Positions 19,130 to 28,094 of a stretch of DNA of 64,000 nt are shown here, piece after piece. A program made the translations under genes and the position numbers. Numbering within the stretch: the stretch's first letter is position 1; each line of letters opens with the position of its first letter. The stretch is from Pseudoalteromonas arabiensis (lineage in GTDB: Bacteria > Pseudomonadota > Gammaproteobacteria > Enterobacterales > Alteromonadaceae): assembly GCF_001550155.1 (NCBI RefSeq), contig NZ_LRUF01000021.1:248001-312000 (forward strand), read 5' to 3'. The notes beneath the pieces are model-generated. The model was given only the letters and a program-made list of their open reading frames with translations, was not told where the DNA came from and searched no databases.

Positions 19130-19549
19130 CTACAGTGCTAAGTTTTGTTTTGCACGGCTTAAATTGTGGTTTACAAGTTCATTTTTAGAAATTTGCACTG
19201 CTTCATAAAAGTCAGAAAGCGCGGCTGTATCGTTTTCGGACATGATGCGTGCAACACCTCGGTTACTAAGTGCAAACGATGTTAACTCGCGGCGTTTATA
19301 ACCTGGTACTTTACTTGTACTTAGAAGAGAAATTGCTTGTGTACACAGGCTTTCTGCTTCTGAAAAATTCTTTTCTTTAACGCTTAATGCACAGCGGTTG
19401 AAGGCAGTTTCGTATTGGCTGGTTGCATTATCGTTGGTTTGAGGTTGCTCAATTACCATCAGTTTATAATCAGCTTGTGCGGCTACTGCCATCGCTGAGC
19501 AAGTTAATAAAGAGCTAAGTGCAATAGTGGTTACAAGTGTTTTTAACAT
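19130..19549 (-). CDS. Small exported TPR-like protein, paralogue A
   Basis: 139 residues with a signal peptide ending near SAMAVAA. The rest is helical with a TPR-like rhythm (FNRCALSVKEKNFSEAESLCTQAI, ALSNRGVARIMSENDTAALS) and two cysteines that could form a disulfide. It is a clear paralogue of the 20747-21169 gene; the stretch from KRRELTSFALSNRG through DFYEAVQIS is nearly identical in both. AAAGGAAAA precedes the ATG. The function is unknown. Confidence 0.75.
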   Translation of the reverse strand: MLKTLVTTIALSSLLTCSAMAVAAQADYKLMVIEQPQTNDNATSQYETAFNRCALSVKEKNFSEAESLCTQAISLLSTSKVPGYKRRELTSFALSNRGVARIMSENDTAALSDFYEAVQISKNELVNHNLSRAKQNLAL

Positions 19550-20094
19550 GATAGTTTTCCTTTGAATAAGTTGGTGTTTCTTGCCAACGAGTGAACTTTA
19601 AAATATTCCTATAAGCTAAACAAACGATTAAATTAAACCTGATAGATGAAGAAATTTAATCTATAGAGTAATTGCTCAGAACTCAGGGTTTTATGGGGGG
19701 TGAGAGTATGTAATGTCGACTCTAGTATTTTTTAACAACTGAAACTTTGACTGAGTGCTTATAAATTTTTGTGCCTACGCTTATTTATAGAAACGTTATT
19801 TGCATCTGTAGATTGTGATTCTTATATGGAGATAGGTTTTGATAAACGAGGTAACTTTTTAGCAGTGGCCATTGGTTAGTAACTTTGTTAAAAATAGCTT
19901 TTTAAAAATTATGGACAAAGCATTCCAAAGTGACTTTTAAATTTCAACGTTACCTGTATATTTACAAGTTGAAAATGCTTCTGAACCTGAGTAGATATGC
20001 TTGTATATGAGAACCGCGGTGTTTAGCAAAACAATTAAAATTTTTGTCAAAGAATCATAAACAAGCCAATATTGAGAATCACAAGGAAAGAATT
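19550..20094. other. Long intergenic region between divergent small exported genes
   Basis: 545 AT-rich bases separating the starts of two divergently transcribed genes. No ORF with coding character, no tRNA-like fold and no strong hairpin was seen. Its length would allow long 5' UTRs or a small RNA, but nothing supports one directly. Confidence 0.35.
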
Positions 20095-20622
20095 ATGAAA
20101 ACAGGGCTTTTATCAATTGGATTTTTATTTATATCGAATGTTGCGTTTGCTGATTGTAAAGCTGCCCTTGAAGAAAGATTAAAAGACGATTTAAACCTCA
20201 CATACCAGCAATTTGATCAGACTGATGATGCTGGGTTTAGATTGTTAGAAAAATCAGGCTGTCATACTGAAGCCGCTATTCTGATTAAACGTTTTATTAC
20301 ACATAATAATTCAAAAGAAAGCTCATTAACTTGGCATTTAGCGCAAATGGAAGGGCTCGCGGGTAATTATCAACACGCGATCTTTCATGCAAATAAAGTA
20401 TTGGATCCGAATGAAGATTCAAGTAATTCAAAAATGTATTGGAATGACTTTGTCTTAGGGAACATCGCTTTTTGGAATAAAGACAAAGTAAAGCTAAAAC
20501 AATACATAGCAAATATTGAAAAGGGGCAAAATTTTAAACCTAATCAGATAAACCTGAACTACCTGAATCAGTTGCTCAAAAACTTTGATTTAAGTTACAA
20601 ACAGGCATTATCGGAGGATTAA
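20095..20622 (+). CDS. Exported helical-repeat protein of unknown function
   Basis: 175 residues from ATG 20095, chosen because AAGGAAAG lies just upstream and a signal peptide follows at once (MKTGLLSIGFLFISNVAFA | DCK). An earlier in-frame start at 20044 would bury it. The mature part looks like TPR or Sel1-type helices (SLTWHLAQMEGLAGNYQHAI, WNDFVLGNIAFWNKDKVKL). It has two cysteines. It lies between the two paralogous small genes on the opposite strand. The function is not recognised. Confidence 0.7.
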   Translation: MKTGLLSIGFLFISNVAFADCKAALEERLKDDLNLTYQQFDQTDDAGFRLLEKSGCHTEAAILIKRFITHNNSKESSLTWHLAQMEGLAGNYQHAIFHANKVLDPNEDSSNSKMYWNDFVLGNIAFWNKDKVKLKQYIANIEKGQNFKPNQINLNYLNQLLKNFDLSYKQALSED

Positions 20623-20624
20623 GG

Positions 20625-20646
20625 TAAGCTTCGTCAGCTTAACTTT
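20625..20646 (+). terminator. Weak hairpin directly after the 20095 gene
   Basis: TAAGCT / AGCTTA with loop TCGTC, followed by ACTTTT, two bases beyond the stop. The stem is short, so the stronger hairpin at 20699 may do most of the work. Confidence 0.4.
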
Positions 20647-20698
20647 TAAATCGCTATTGTATTTTTGCCGTAAGTAAAAAGATGGGTACATAAACGAC

Positions 20699-20722
20699 AA
20701 AACCCAGCCAAAGCTGGGTTTT
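20699..20722. terminator. Bidirectional terminator
   Basis: AAAACCCAGC / GCTGGGTTTT with loop CAAA, between convergent genes. A/T runs are on both sides. Confidence 0.85.
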
Positions 20723-20746
20723 GAGACAACACAATTTTGAGAGAAC

Positions 20747-21169
20747 TTATAATGCTAAGTTCTTTTTCGCTCGAGTTAAGTTGTGTTCTACTAACTCGTT
20801 ACCTGAAATTTGTACTGCTTCGTAGAAGTCAGAGAGTGCCGCTGTGTCGTTTTCAGACATGATGCGAGCAACACCGCGGTTGCTTAAAGCAAATGACGTT
20901 AATTCACGGCGTTTATAAGCAGGTACTTTGCTTGTATTTAGTAAACTGATTGCCTTTGAACAAAGCGTTTCAGCTTCGGTAAAATTCTTTGCTTGAACAC
21001 TTAACGCACATTGGTTAAATGCTAATTCGTATTGACGGTTAACCTCAGCACTTGCCTGTGTCGATTGGTCAATTACCATTAATTTATAGTCACTTTGATC
21101 AGCCATTGCCATAGCTGAACAAGTTAATAAAGAGCTAACTACAACGCGTTTCATAAGTGTACTAAACAT
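20747..21169 (-). CDS. Small exported TPR-like protein, paralogue B
   Basis: 140 residues from ATG 21169, chosen because GAGGAAAAG lies just upstream and the signal peptide (MFSTLMKRVVVSSLLTCSAMAMA) begins there; the longer frame to 21256 adds an unlikely leader. It shares the helical TPR-like pattern, the two cysteines and the C-terminal LTRAKKNLAL end with paralogue A at 19130-19549. Each copy has its own terminator, so they look like a gene duplication rather than an operon. The function is unknown. Confidence 0.75.
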   Translation of the reverse strand: MFSTLMKRVVVSSLLTCSAMAMADQSDYKLMVIDQSTQASAEVNRQYELAFNQCALSVQAKNFTEAETLCSKAISLLNTSKVPAYKRRELTSFALSNRGVARIMSENDTAALSDFYEAVQISGNELVEHNLTRAKKNLAL

Positions 21170-21455
21170 AATCTTTTCCTCTGTTATATCGGTATCAAGT
21201 GCCGACAGTTGAACTTTAGTTGAGTAGAAAAAATTCAACAAACGATAAAAAAACACTCAATAGATGAAGAAAATTAACTTATAGACTTTAGTCTAATATA
21301 ATAATTTAAGACTAAGCGCTGTGTGTATTAGTTTATAAGGGTTGTAAGTTAATTGTCGTAAATTAAAAGTATAGAGTTTTTAAATAGCTGAACGATAATC
21401 CGATGATTTAAAAAGTCTAACTGTCCTCACTTTAAGTTAAGGGCTTACTGATGGA
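21170..21455. other. Intergenic region upstream of paralogue B and the small membrane gene
   Basis: About 285 AT-rich bases between divergent starts. It presumably holds both promoters. No specific element was recognised. Confidence 0.35.
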
Positions 21456-21707
21456 TTGAAAATGGACTTACTTACGCTTGTACTGATAATTACTATAGGT
21501 TTAATCGGCTTTTATATATTACTAAGAGCCCTAACCTTGATGGTGCGGTGGGCTAAAAAGGCGCCAAAGGGAGCATATTTATTTATGGCATTGTTCCCAC
21601 TTATTTCGCTATTTCCAATCCCACCTCCGATATATGAAAATGTCACCAAAGCAAAGCATCAGCAGCGTAAAAAACAAAAGCGAGACGATGATAAAGACTC
21701 AAGTTAA
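21456..21707 (+). CDS. Small membrane protein of unknown function
   Basis: About 81-83 residues. There are two hydrophobic segments (LLTLVLIITIGLIGFYILL and GAYLFMALFPLISLFPI) and a highly charged C-terminal tail (KHQQRKKQKRDDDKDSS), so it is an inner-membrane protein with a cytosolic tail. The start may be TTG 21456 (AAGGG 14 bases upstream) or ATG 21462. No family is recognised. Its reading-frame quality and composition support it being real, but only moderately. Confidence 0.5.
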   Translation: MKMDLLTLVLIITIGLIGFYILLRALTLMVRWAKKAPKGAYLFMALFPLISLFPIPPPIYENVTKAKHQQRKKQKRDDDKDSS

Positions 21708-21770
21708 GTGTGTGATAAAACGAGTTAAAGCTGAGTTGATTGTTATTTAAGATATTATAAATTTAGATAA

Positions 21771-21790
21771 CCCTCAGATTTCTCTGAGGG
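21771..21790. terminator. Terminator-like hairpin between convergent genes
   Basis: CCCTCAGA / TCTGAGGG with loop TTTC, ten bases beyond the LysR gene stop. T-runs are poor on both sides. Confidence 0.6.
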
Positions 21791-21799
21791 CAATAATGA

Positions 21800-22678
21800 C
21801 TACTTAAGGTGCTTAAAAGTATCAAGCATCCATTTTATGAATAGTTCTAGTTGTGCATTGGTTTCACTTGGTTCGTGTTGCACTAAGTAATATTTATCCT
21901 TGGTTTTTAATGGCATATTAGTGAAATTAAATAACCATTGCTCATCAAACCAAGTCTGACTGATAGGTAAGGGGATTAGGGCAATACCCATACCCTGTTG
22001 CGCGGCACGTGCCACACCAAACATACTATCAACTTGAATAATTTGCTTTGGTGCAAAGTCATCAATACCAGCATGCTCAGCCCATTGGTGCCAAGCCCAT
22101 GGACGCGCTTTATGAAGTATTAGAGGAACTTCATTTAATGCCTGAAATGGGTTTTCTTGCCATGCTTGCCAGTTTTCTTTATTGCAAGCTGGCGTATACG
22201 AAAGCGAAAACAGCTCATGTACAACCCCTTCGTGCGGTTTAGACGAAGACAATACAATCGATAAATCGCTTTGCTTAGTCAGCTCTTTACGCGTTTTTAA
22301 GGTATTAAGCTGTAAATTTGTATTTGGATGATCGCTAGTCCATTCGCTCAGTTTTGGCATTAACAGCTCACTGGCGAAAAACTCAGGTAGCGTAATACTT
22401 ATAGTCACGTTCTCTTGTAACTGACTAAACTCGTTAATGGTTTTTTCTAGCGCTTTAATAAGCGGCGATACAGAGTCATAAAAATTTTTCCCCGCAGCTG
22501 TTAAGCGGATAGAGCGGGTTTGACGTTCAAACAGTTCAATACCCAATTGTTCTTCTAATTGTTTGATCTGATGGCTTACGGCAGAAGGCGTAAGGTAGAG
22601 TTGGTTTGCCGCATCTTTAAAGCTAAGGGTGCGTGCAGCAAAACAAAATGAGCGTAAGCCACGAATAGGTGTTTGCAT
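21800..22678 (-). CDS. LysR-family transcriptional regulator
   Basis: 292 residues, standard LysR length. The N-terminal winged helix-turn-helix reads LSFKDAANQLYLTPSAVSHQIKQLEEQLG, followed by a linker helix and a two-lobe effector-binding domain. The opening TPIRGLRSFCFAARTLSF resembles the GcvA-like branch. No divergent target gene is next to it; the neighbour to the right ends toward it. The target and effector are therefore unknown. Confidence 0.88.
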   Translation of the reverse strand: MQTPIRGLRSFCFAARTLSFKDAANQLYLTPSAVSHQIKQLEEQLGIELFERQTRSIRLTAAGKNFYDSVSPLIKALEKTINEFSQLQENVTISITLPEFFASELLMPKLSEWTSDHPNTNLQLNTLKTRKELTKQSDLSIVLSSSKPHEGVVHELFSLSYTPACNKENWQAWQENPFQALNEVPLILHKARPWAWHQWAEHAGIDDFAPKQIIQVDSMFGVARAAQQGMGIALIPLPISQTWFDEQWLFNFTNMPLKTKDKYYLVQHEPSETNAQLELFIKWMLDTFKHLK

Positions 22679-22976
22679 AGTTAATTTCAGTAAGTCTCAA
22701 TAGCGCGTGTTAGTTAACTAACTGCTAAGCAATTATTATCCCAAAATGTAAAAAGTAAGAGAGTAAAGGTTGAATATAGCTAATATTTGCACAAATGCAT
22801 AAAATAGACTCTTTAATTGATTGTTTAATCTACTTTTATTGCATTTAAAAGATTTTAGCAGTTTTCTGAAACAGGTAACACCCTATACTTTAAAGACTTT
22901 CACTTCACAAAGTTAGGGCATTTTATACTATTTATGTGACAAATTGGTGCAGCTCACAGTAAATCAATAGATAAAA
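22679..22976. other. LysR upstream region
   Basis: About 300 AT-rich bases between the LysR start and the liu-sco terminator. It likely carries the lysR promoter. No T-N11-A box could be singled out with confidence. Confidence 0.35.
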
Positions 22977-23000
22977 AAAATCCCTCTTGCGAGGGATTTT
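22977..23000 (-). terminator. Terminator of the liu-sco operon
   Basis: AAAATCCCTC / GAGGGATTTT with loop TTGC, followed on the minus strand by further T. It lies about 57 bases after the scoB stop. Confidence 0.88.
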
Positions 23001-23057
23001 GGGTAACTCAGCGCCATTGGCACTGGGAATGAGGTCGGTACATGGGATGTGAGTGGA

Positions 23058-23714
23058 TTAAAAAACCATCTCTGGAACATCACCTTCAACAAGCAATTTG
23101 CCTGCCGTTTTGCTAATGATTTCGTCTACCGACACGCCCGGAGCGCGTTCGATTAGATGAAATGCGCCGTCTTTAACTTCTAGTACGGCTAAATCAGTTA
23201 CGATTTTCTTTACACAGTTAACCCCAGTTAGCGGTAAAGTGCAACTTTCTAATAACTTAGAGTCACCATGCTTGCTTGCATGAGTCATCGTAACAATAAT
23301 ATTCTTCGCGCCAGCAACGAGGTCCATCGCGCCACCCATGCCTTTAATTAGCTTCTTTGGGATCATCCACGATGCGATGTTACCGTTCTGGTCAACTTCA
23401 AATGCACCTAATACTGTTAAGTCTACATGACCACCCCGTATCATGGCAAAACTATCTGCACTATTAAATATTGCTGCACCTGTGGCTGCTGTCACGGTTT
23501 CTTTACCCGCATTGATCATATCTGCATCAACTTGGTCTTTAGTTGGGTACGCACCCATACCCAGTAAGCCATTTTCAGACTGCAGCATGACTTCGATGCC
23601 ATCTGGGACATAGTTAGCAACTAGGGTAGGGATACCAATACCTAGGTTTACGTAATAGCCATCTTGTAGCTCTTGTGCAACACGCATTGCAACTTGTTCA
23701 CGTGATAATGCCAT
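23058..23714 (-). CDS. scoB: 3-oxoacid CoA-transferase subunit B
   Basis: 218 residues. YVNLGIGIPTLVANYVP and SENGLLGMG are family landmarks; the Glu of SENG is the residue that forms the CoA thioester. With subunit A it moves CoA from succinyl-CoA to acetoacetate, giving acetoacetyl-CoA. It is the last gene of the liu operon, where it activates the acetoacetate released by HMG-CoA lyase. A GGAG box precedes the ATG, and scoA ends 11 bases upstream. Confidence 0.92.
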   Translation of the reverse strand: MALSREQVAMRVAQELQDGYYVNLGIGIPTLVANYVPDGIEVMLQSENGLLGMGAYPTKDQVDADMINAGKETVTAATGAAIFNSADSFAMIRGGHVDLTVLGAFEVDQNGNIASWMIPKKLIKGMGGAMDLVAGAKNIIVTMTHASKHGDSKLLESCTLPLTGVNCVKKIVTDLAVLEVKDGAFHLIERAPGVSVDEIISKTAGKLLVEGDVPEMVF

Positions 23715-23725
23715 TTTATTGCTCC

Positions 23726-24424
23726 TTAATCGCGAGTTGTTACACGTTCGATGCGTTTTTCAAAGTCGCCTTTGATCACGCGATTAACATAAATACCTGG
23801 GGTATGAATTTGGCTAGGCTCAAGTTCACCTGGTTCTACAATCTCTTCGACTTCAGCAACAGTAATTTTACCTGCTGTCGCGGCCATCGGGTTGAAGTTC
23901 ATTGCTGTATGGCGAAATACAAGATTACCGTAGCGGTCGGCTTTCCATGCTTTAACAATGGCAAACTCACCAGTAATTGATTCTTCTAAGATATACGGAC
24001 GGCCATCAAATTCTTTGACTTCTTTGCCCTCAGCAACCGGAGTGCCGTAACCTGTAGCAGTATAAAACGCAGGAATACCAGCGCCACCGGCACGCATCTT
24101 CTCAGCGAGTGTACCTTGTGGTGTTAAAACAACATCAATTTCGCCATCAAGTAGTTGTTTTTCGAAAAGCGCATTTTCACCCACATAAGAAGCGATGATT
24201 TTTTTAATTTGCTTATCGTGAAGTAAAACCCCTAAACCAAAATCATCTACACCGCAGTTGTTTGAAACAACGGTTAGATTTTTAGTTTGTTTACGCTTAA
24301 TTTCACTGATAAGCCCCTCAGGAATACCACACAAGCCAAAGCCACCAGCGATAATAGTATCGCCATCTTTTAAACCTTCCATTGCAGCTTCATAACTTGA
24401 AACTACTTTATCGAAACCGGCCAT
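23726..24424 (-). CDS. scoA: 3-oxoacid CoA-transferase subunit A
   Basis: 232 residues. Conserved blocks are [19 protein letters not shown] (glycine-rich CoA-binding loop), [13 protein letters not shown] and [18 protein letters not shown]. It pairs with scoB to form the SCOT-type transferase. Close spacing to liuE (11 bases) and scoB supports one transcript. The acceptor could be another short 3-oxoacid, but the liu context favours acetoacetate. Confidence 0.92.
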   Translation of the reverse strand: MAGFDKVVSSYEAAMEGLKDGDTIIAGGFGLCGIPEGLISEIKRKQTKNLTVVSNNCGVDDFGLGVLLHDKQIKKIIASYVGENALFEKQLLDGEIDVVLTPQGTLAEKMRAGGAGIPAFYTATGYGTPVAEGKEVKEFDGRPYILEESITGEFAIVKAWKADRYGNLVFRHTAMNFNPMAATAGKITVAEVEEIVEPGELEPSQIHTPGIYVNRVIKGDFEKRIERVTTRD

Positions 24425-24435
24425 GAGCCTACTCC

Positions 24436-25341
24436 TTAATTATTCTGAGTGTTCTTTAGAGCAAGTGATACCTTGCTGACAGGTTGTTTATTTAATGCAC
24501 TGCAAATAGCCCAACCAGCTTTCGCCAGTCTTTCTAAATCAATTCCATGCTCTATGCCAAGCCCTTGTAGTAAGTAAACTACATCTTCAGTGGCAACATT
24601 TCCTGACGCACCTTTTGCGTAAGGGCAGCCACCAAGGCCTGCAACTGCACTGTCAACCGTTGCTATACCGCGGTTTAGGGCGGTGTAAATATTTGTGAGC
24701 GCTTGTCCGTAGGTGTCGTGAAAATGTACAGCGAGTTTTGATTTATCAATATGTTGCAAGAGTAAATCTAATAACTCATCGACTTTTTTCGCCGTACCCA
24801 CACCAATGGTGTCACCTAGGCTAATTTCGTAACAACCAAGCTCGAGTAATCGCTCTGATACGTTTAATACATCATTGTAGTCGACATCACCTTGATATGG
24901 GCAACCCATAACGCAGCTAACGTAACCTCTAACACGAATGTTATTCGCTTTGGCAAAATCCATGACATCTTTAAAGCGATCAATACTTTCATCAATAGAG
25001 CAGTTGATGTTCTTTTGACAGAACGCTTCACTTGCTGCTGTAAAGATAGCAAATTCTTGTATGCCGACTAGTTTTGCTGCCTCTGCACCCCGTAAATTCG
25101 GGGTGAGGGCACTTAAATTAACGTCTTGTAAATTTAACGCACTAATTACATCGCTAGAGTCAGCCATTTGTGGCACCCATTTAGGTGACACAAATGCGCC
25201 TGCTTCAATATCTTTAAGACCAGCTTCAGCTAGGGCGTTGATAAGATCGACTTTATCTTGCGTGCTAACGGCGGCTTCATTTTGCAAACCGTCTCTGGCG
25301 CCAACTTCTACAATGCGAACAAAATCAGGAAACTGTGCCAT
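24436..25341 (-). CDS. liuE: Hydroxymethylglutaryl-CoA lyase
   Basis: 301 residues, DRE-TIM metallolyase family. [14 protein letters not shown] carries the Arg/Asp of the DRE active site, [11 protein letters not shown] the metal-binding HxH, and [14 protein letters not shown] the signature with the catalytic Cys. It cleaves HMG-CoA into acetyl-CoA and acetoacetate, the last step of leucine breakdown. The start overlaps the liuD stop (TAATG), indicating coupled translation. Confidence 0.95.
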   Translation of the reverse strand: MAQFPDFVRIVEVGARDGLQNEAAVSTQDKVDLINALAEAGLKDIEAGAFVSPKWVPQMADSSDVISALNLQDVNLSALTPNLRGAEAAKLVGIQEFAIFTAASEAFCQKNINCSIDESIDRFKDVMDFAKANNIRVRGYVSCVMGCPYQGDVDYNDVLNVSERLLELGCYEISLGDTIGVGTAKKVDELLDLLLQHIDKSKLAVHFHDTYGQALTNIYTALNRGIATVDSAVAGLGGCPYAKGASGNVATEDVVYLLQGLGIEHGIDLERLAKAGWAICSALNKQPVSKVSLALKNTQNN

Positions 25342-27305
25342 TACGCCTCCGGCTCTTCAACAATCGCGAGCATATCACCGTGACTCACCAGTTCGCCTTC
25401 AGCAAAGCAATAGCTCGTTAATACACCATCATGCGGGGCATTAAGGGTGTATTCCATTTTCATAGCTTCAATGATAACGACCGCGTCCCCCTTAGTAACC
25501 GTACTACCAACCTCAACTAAATGTTTAACAACAGTACCATTGAGTGGTGCAGCTAGAGGTAGTGCTTCACCTTCGTGTTCACTAATGTAATGTTTATCAA
25601 CAAGCTCAAGTATCGTTTGCTGTGCTTTATACATCACTGTGATGTGAGTGTCTGTTTGATTAACATGGGCGACGATCTTTTCGCCATTGATCACTAAGTT
25701 AGCAAGGCCATTATCAAGGTTACCTGAGGTTGTATAGTCAACCCCATCTTGGCTGATTTTAAAGCCATCTGAAGTCTTAATGGCATGAATAGTTAAATCA
25801 ACAAACGGGATGGTTGTTTTAGCGTCACTGTTAAGCATAAAGCCTGTTAATTGTTGCCATGGGCTGCTGCTTTCACCTTTTAGTTGATGAGCATACGCAT
25901 AAGCTGCAACAACGGTCGCAATAACAGACTGTTGCTCGCTTTTAGCAACAAGGTGCTCACCTTGGTCTTCAATAAAGTGCGTATCGGGTGCACCTGCTTG
26001 AAAAGTAGGGTGGTTAGCAAGATTATGTAAGAAATTAACGTTACAGCTAAAACCCGCTAAGTGAAAGTGCTCAAGTGCTTTTGATAAACGCCCAAGCGCT
26101 GCCTCACGGTTATCGTCATGAACAATTAACTTAGCGATCATAGGGTCGTAGAACGGGCTAATTTCATCACCTGCTGCAATGCCTGTATCGATACGAACAA
26201 ACTCAGATTCATCCGGTGTGAATAGGGCATCAATATGACCCGAACACGGAATAAAATCATTACTTGGGTCTTCAGCATAAATACGCGCTTCAAAGCTGTG
26301 ACCTTGTAGCTGAATATCTGCTTGGTTAAGAGGTAATGCTTCACCTGCCGCTATGTTGATTTGCCAATTCACCAAATCAACACCGGTTACCATTTCTGTT
26401 ACTGGGTGTTCTACCTGTAAACGGGTGTTCATTTCCATGAAGAAGAATTCATCACCACATAGTAAAAATTCAACCGTACCTGCACCGCGATAGTTAATCG
26501 CTTGGGCACAACGTACCGCAGCTTCACCCATTTTTTTACGAAGTGCATCAGATAAACCAGGTGCTGGGGCTTCTTCAATTACTTTTTGGTGACGACGCTG
26601 TAAAGAGCAGTCACGGTCGCCTAAGTACACACAGTTACCATGGCTATCAGCAAAAACTTGTACTTCAACATGGCGAGGTTTAGTGACATAACGTTCTAAA
26701 AGCACTAAATCGTTGCCAAAGCCTGCTTTTGCTTCACGTTTTGCGCCTTCAAGAGCACTGATAAAGTCTTTTGCGTGTTCTACAACTCGCATGCCTTTAC
26801 CACCGCCACCAAAGGCCGCTTTAATAAGAACGGGATAACCAATTTTTTCAGCTTCAGCTTGTAAAAAATCAGTATCTTGATTGTCACCATAATAACCAGG
26901 CACTAAAGGTACATTTGCTTGGTGCATAATTTCTTTAGCGCGGGTTTTTGAACCCATGGCTTCGATGCTTGATGCTGGTGGGCCAATAAAGGCGATATCA
27001 TTTTTCTCACACGCGAGAGCAAAGTCAGAGTTCTCAGATAAAAAGCCATAACCCGGGTGAATACAATCAACACCTGCTTGTTTTGCAACATCGATGATTT
27101 TATCTGCCACTAAGTACGAATCTTTACTCGGTGCAGGGCCAATGTGATACGCTTCATCAGCTAGCTTTACATGCTGAGCATGTTTATCCGCATCTGAGTA
27201 CACAGCGACTGTCGTTAAGCCCATTTGTTTAGCTGTACGCATAACACGGCAGGCAATTTCACCACGGTTGGCAACGAGAATTTTTTTCAATGATTTTGTT
27301 GTCAT
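25341..27305 (-). CDS. liuD: Methylcrotonyl-CoA carboxylase, biotin-carrying alpha subunit
   Basis: 654 residues in the usual MCC-alpha layout: a biotin carboxylase ATP-grasp domain (KKILVANRGEIACRVMRTA at the start, GGGGKGMR loop, EMNTRLQVEHPVTE), a linker BT domain, and a C-terminal biotinyl domain with EAMKMEY, whose Lys is biotinylated. With LiuB it converts 3-methylcrotonyl-CoA to 3-methylglutaconyl-CoA. It follows liuC by eight bases. Propionyl- or acetyl-CoA carboxylase alpha is similar, but the operon settles the call. Confidence 0.94.
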   Translation of the reverse strand: MTTKSLKKILVANRGEIACRVMRTAKQMGLTTVAVYSDADKHAQHVKLADEAYHIGPAPSKDSYLVADKIIDVAKQAGVDCIHPGYGFLSENSDFALACEKNDIAFIGPPASSIEAMGSKTRAKEIMHQANVPLVPGYYGDNQDTDFLQAEAEKIGYPVLIKAAFGGGGKGMRVVEHAKDFISALEGAKREAKAGFGNDLVLLERYVTKPRHVEVQVFADSHGNCVYLGDRDCSLQRRHQKVIEEAPAPGLSDALRKKMGEAAVRCAQAINYRGAGTVEFLLCGDEFFFMEMNTRLQVEHPVTEMVTGVDLVNWQINIAAGEALPLNQADIQLQGHSFEARIYAEDPSNDFIPCSGHIDALFTPDESEFVRIDTGIAAGDEISPFYDPMIAKLIVHDDNREAALGRLSKALEHFHLAGFSCNVNFLHNLANHPTFQAGAPDTHFIEDQGEHLVAKSEQQSVIATVVAAYAYAHQLKGESSSPWQQLTGFMLNSDAKTTIPFVDLTIHAIKTSDGFKISQDGVDYTTSGNLDNGLANLVINGEKIVAHVNQTDTHITVMYKAQQTILELVDKHYISEHEGEALPLAAPLNGTVVKHLVEVGSTVTKGDAVVIIEAMKMEYTLNAPHDGVLTSYCFAEGELVSHGDMLAIVEEPEA

Positions 27306-27313
27306 AATGGTTC

Positions 27314-28084
27314 CTATTTCTGCCAGTTAGGGGCACGTTTTTCAAAAAAAGCAGTGAGGCCTTCTTGGCCTTCTTCAGATACACGAATGCGTGCAATGCG
27401 CTCTGCGGTTAACTCAATAAGTGCATCATCAATTACATTACCAGCCACATCATTTATAAGCTGCTTTGCTGCTTTGACAGCTACAGGGCCATTGTTAACA
27501 AGGTTTTGTAAATGTTTGTCGAGCGCTGTTTGCAAATCGCCGGTGATCTGGTGAATTAAACCCAGTTGCTTGGCTGTATGCGCGTCAAAAATCTCTGCCG
27601 TTAAAAAGTAACGACGTGCAGCGCGTTCACCAATAGCTTTAATAACATAAGGGCTGATAACCGCAGGAATAAGACCCAGCTTTACTTCACTTAAGCAAAA
27701 TTGTGCATCGTCTTGGCAAATCGCGATATCACAACACGCAATCAAGCCTAATGCACCGCCAAATGCAGCACCTTGTACGGCACAAATTGTTGGGTGTGGG
27801 CTTGTAGCAAGGACTTTCATAAGCTTTGCTAGCTGCATTGAATCCGCTAAGTTTTCTGCAAAGTCATTGCCAGCCATCGACTTCATCCAATTTAAATCAG
27901 CGCCAGCAGAAAAGTGTTTACCTTCGGTTTTTAAAACCAGTGCGCGCACATCACAGCTATTTGCGTGTTCAATTAAACGGATCAGCTCACTGATGACTTC
28001 TTCGTTAAATGCATTGTGTTTTTCAGGGCGACTTAGTACCAGCACAGCCACATTTGATTTTGTTATTTCGAGTGTTACTGACAT
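27314..28084 (-). CDS. liuC: Methylglutaconyl-CoA hydratase
   Basis: 256 residues from ATG 28084. This start has a perfect GGAGG box and gives a typical crotonase N-terminus (MSVTLEITKSNVAVLVLSRP); the longer frame to 28138 would overlap liuB. The crotonase oxyanion-hole blocks are GKHFSAGADLNWM and CAVQGAAFGGALGLIACCD. It hydrates 3-methylglutaconyl-CoA to HMG-CoA. The gene starts ten bases after the liuB stop. Confidence 0.93.
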   Translation of the reverse strand: MSVTLEITKSNVAVLVLSRPEKHNAFNEEVISELIRLIEHANSCDVRALVLKTEGKHFSAGADLNWMKSMAGNDFAENLADSMQLAKLMKVLATSPHPTICAVQGAAFGGALGLIACCDIAICQDDAQFCLSEVKLGLIPAVISPYVIKAIGERAARRYFLTAEIFDAHTAKQLGLIHQITGDLQTALDKHLQNLVNNGPVAVKAAKQLINDVAGNVIDDALIELTAERIARIRVSEEGQEGLTAFFEKRAPNWQK

Positions 28085-28094
28085 AAGGCCTCCA

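Noticed and set aside
21170..21256. Longer N-terminus for small exported paralogue B
   Set aside because: The internal ATG at 21169 has a strong ribosome site and directly precedes the signal peptide; the extension has neither.
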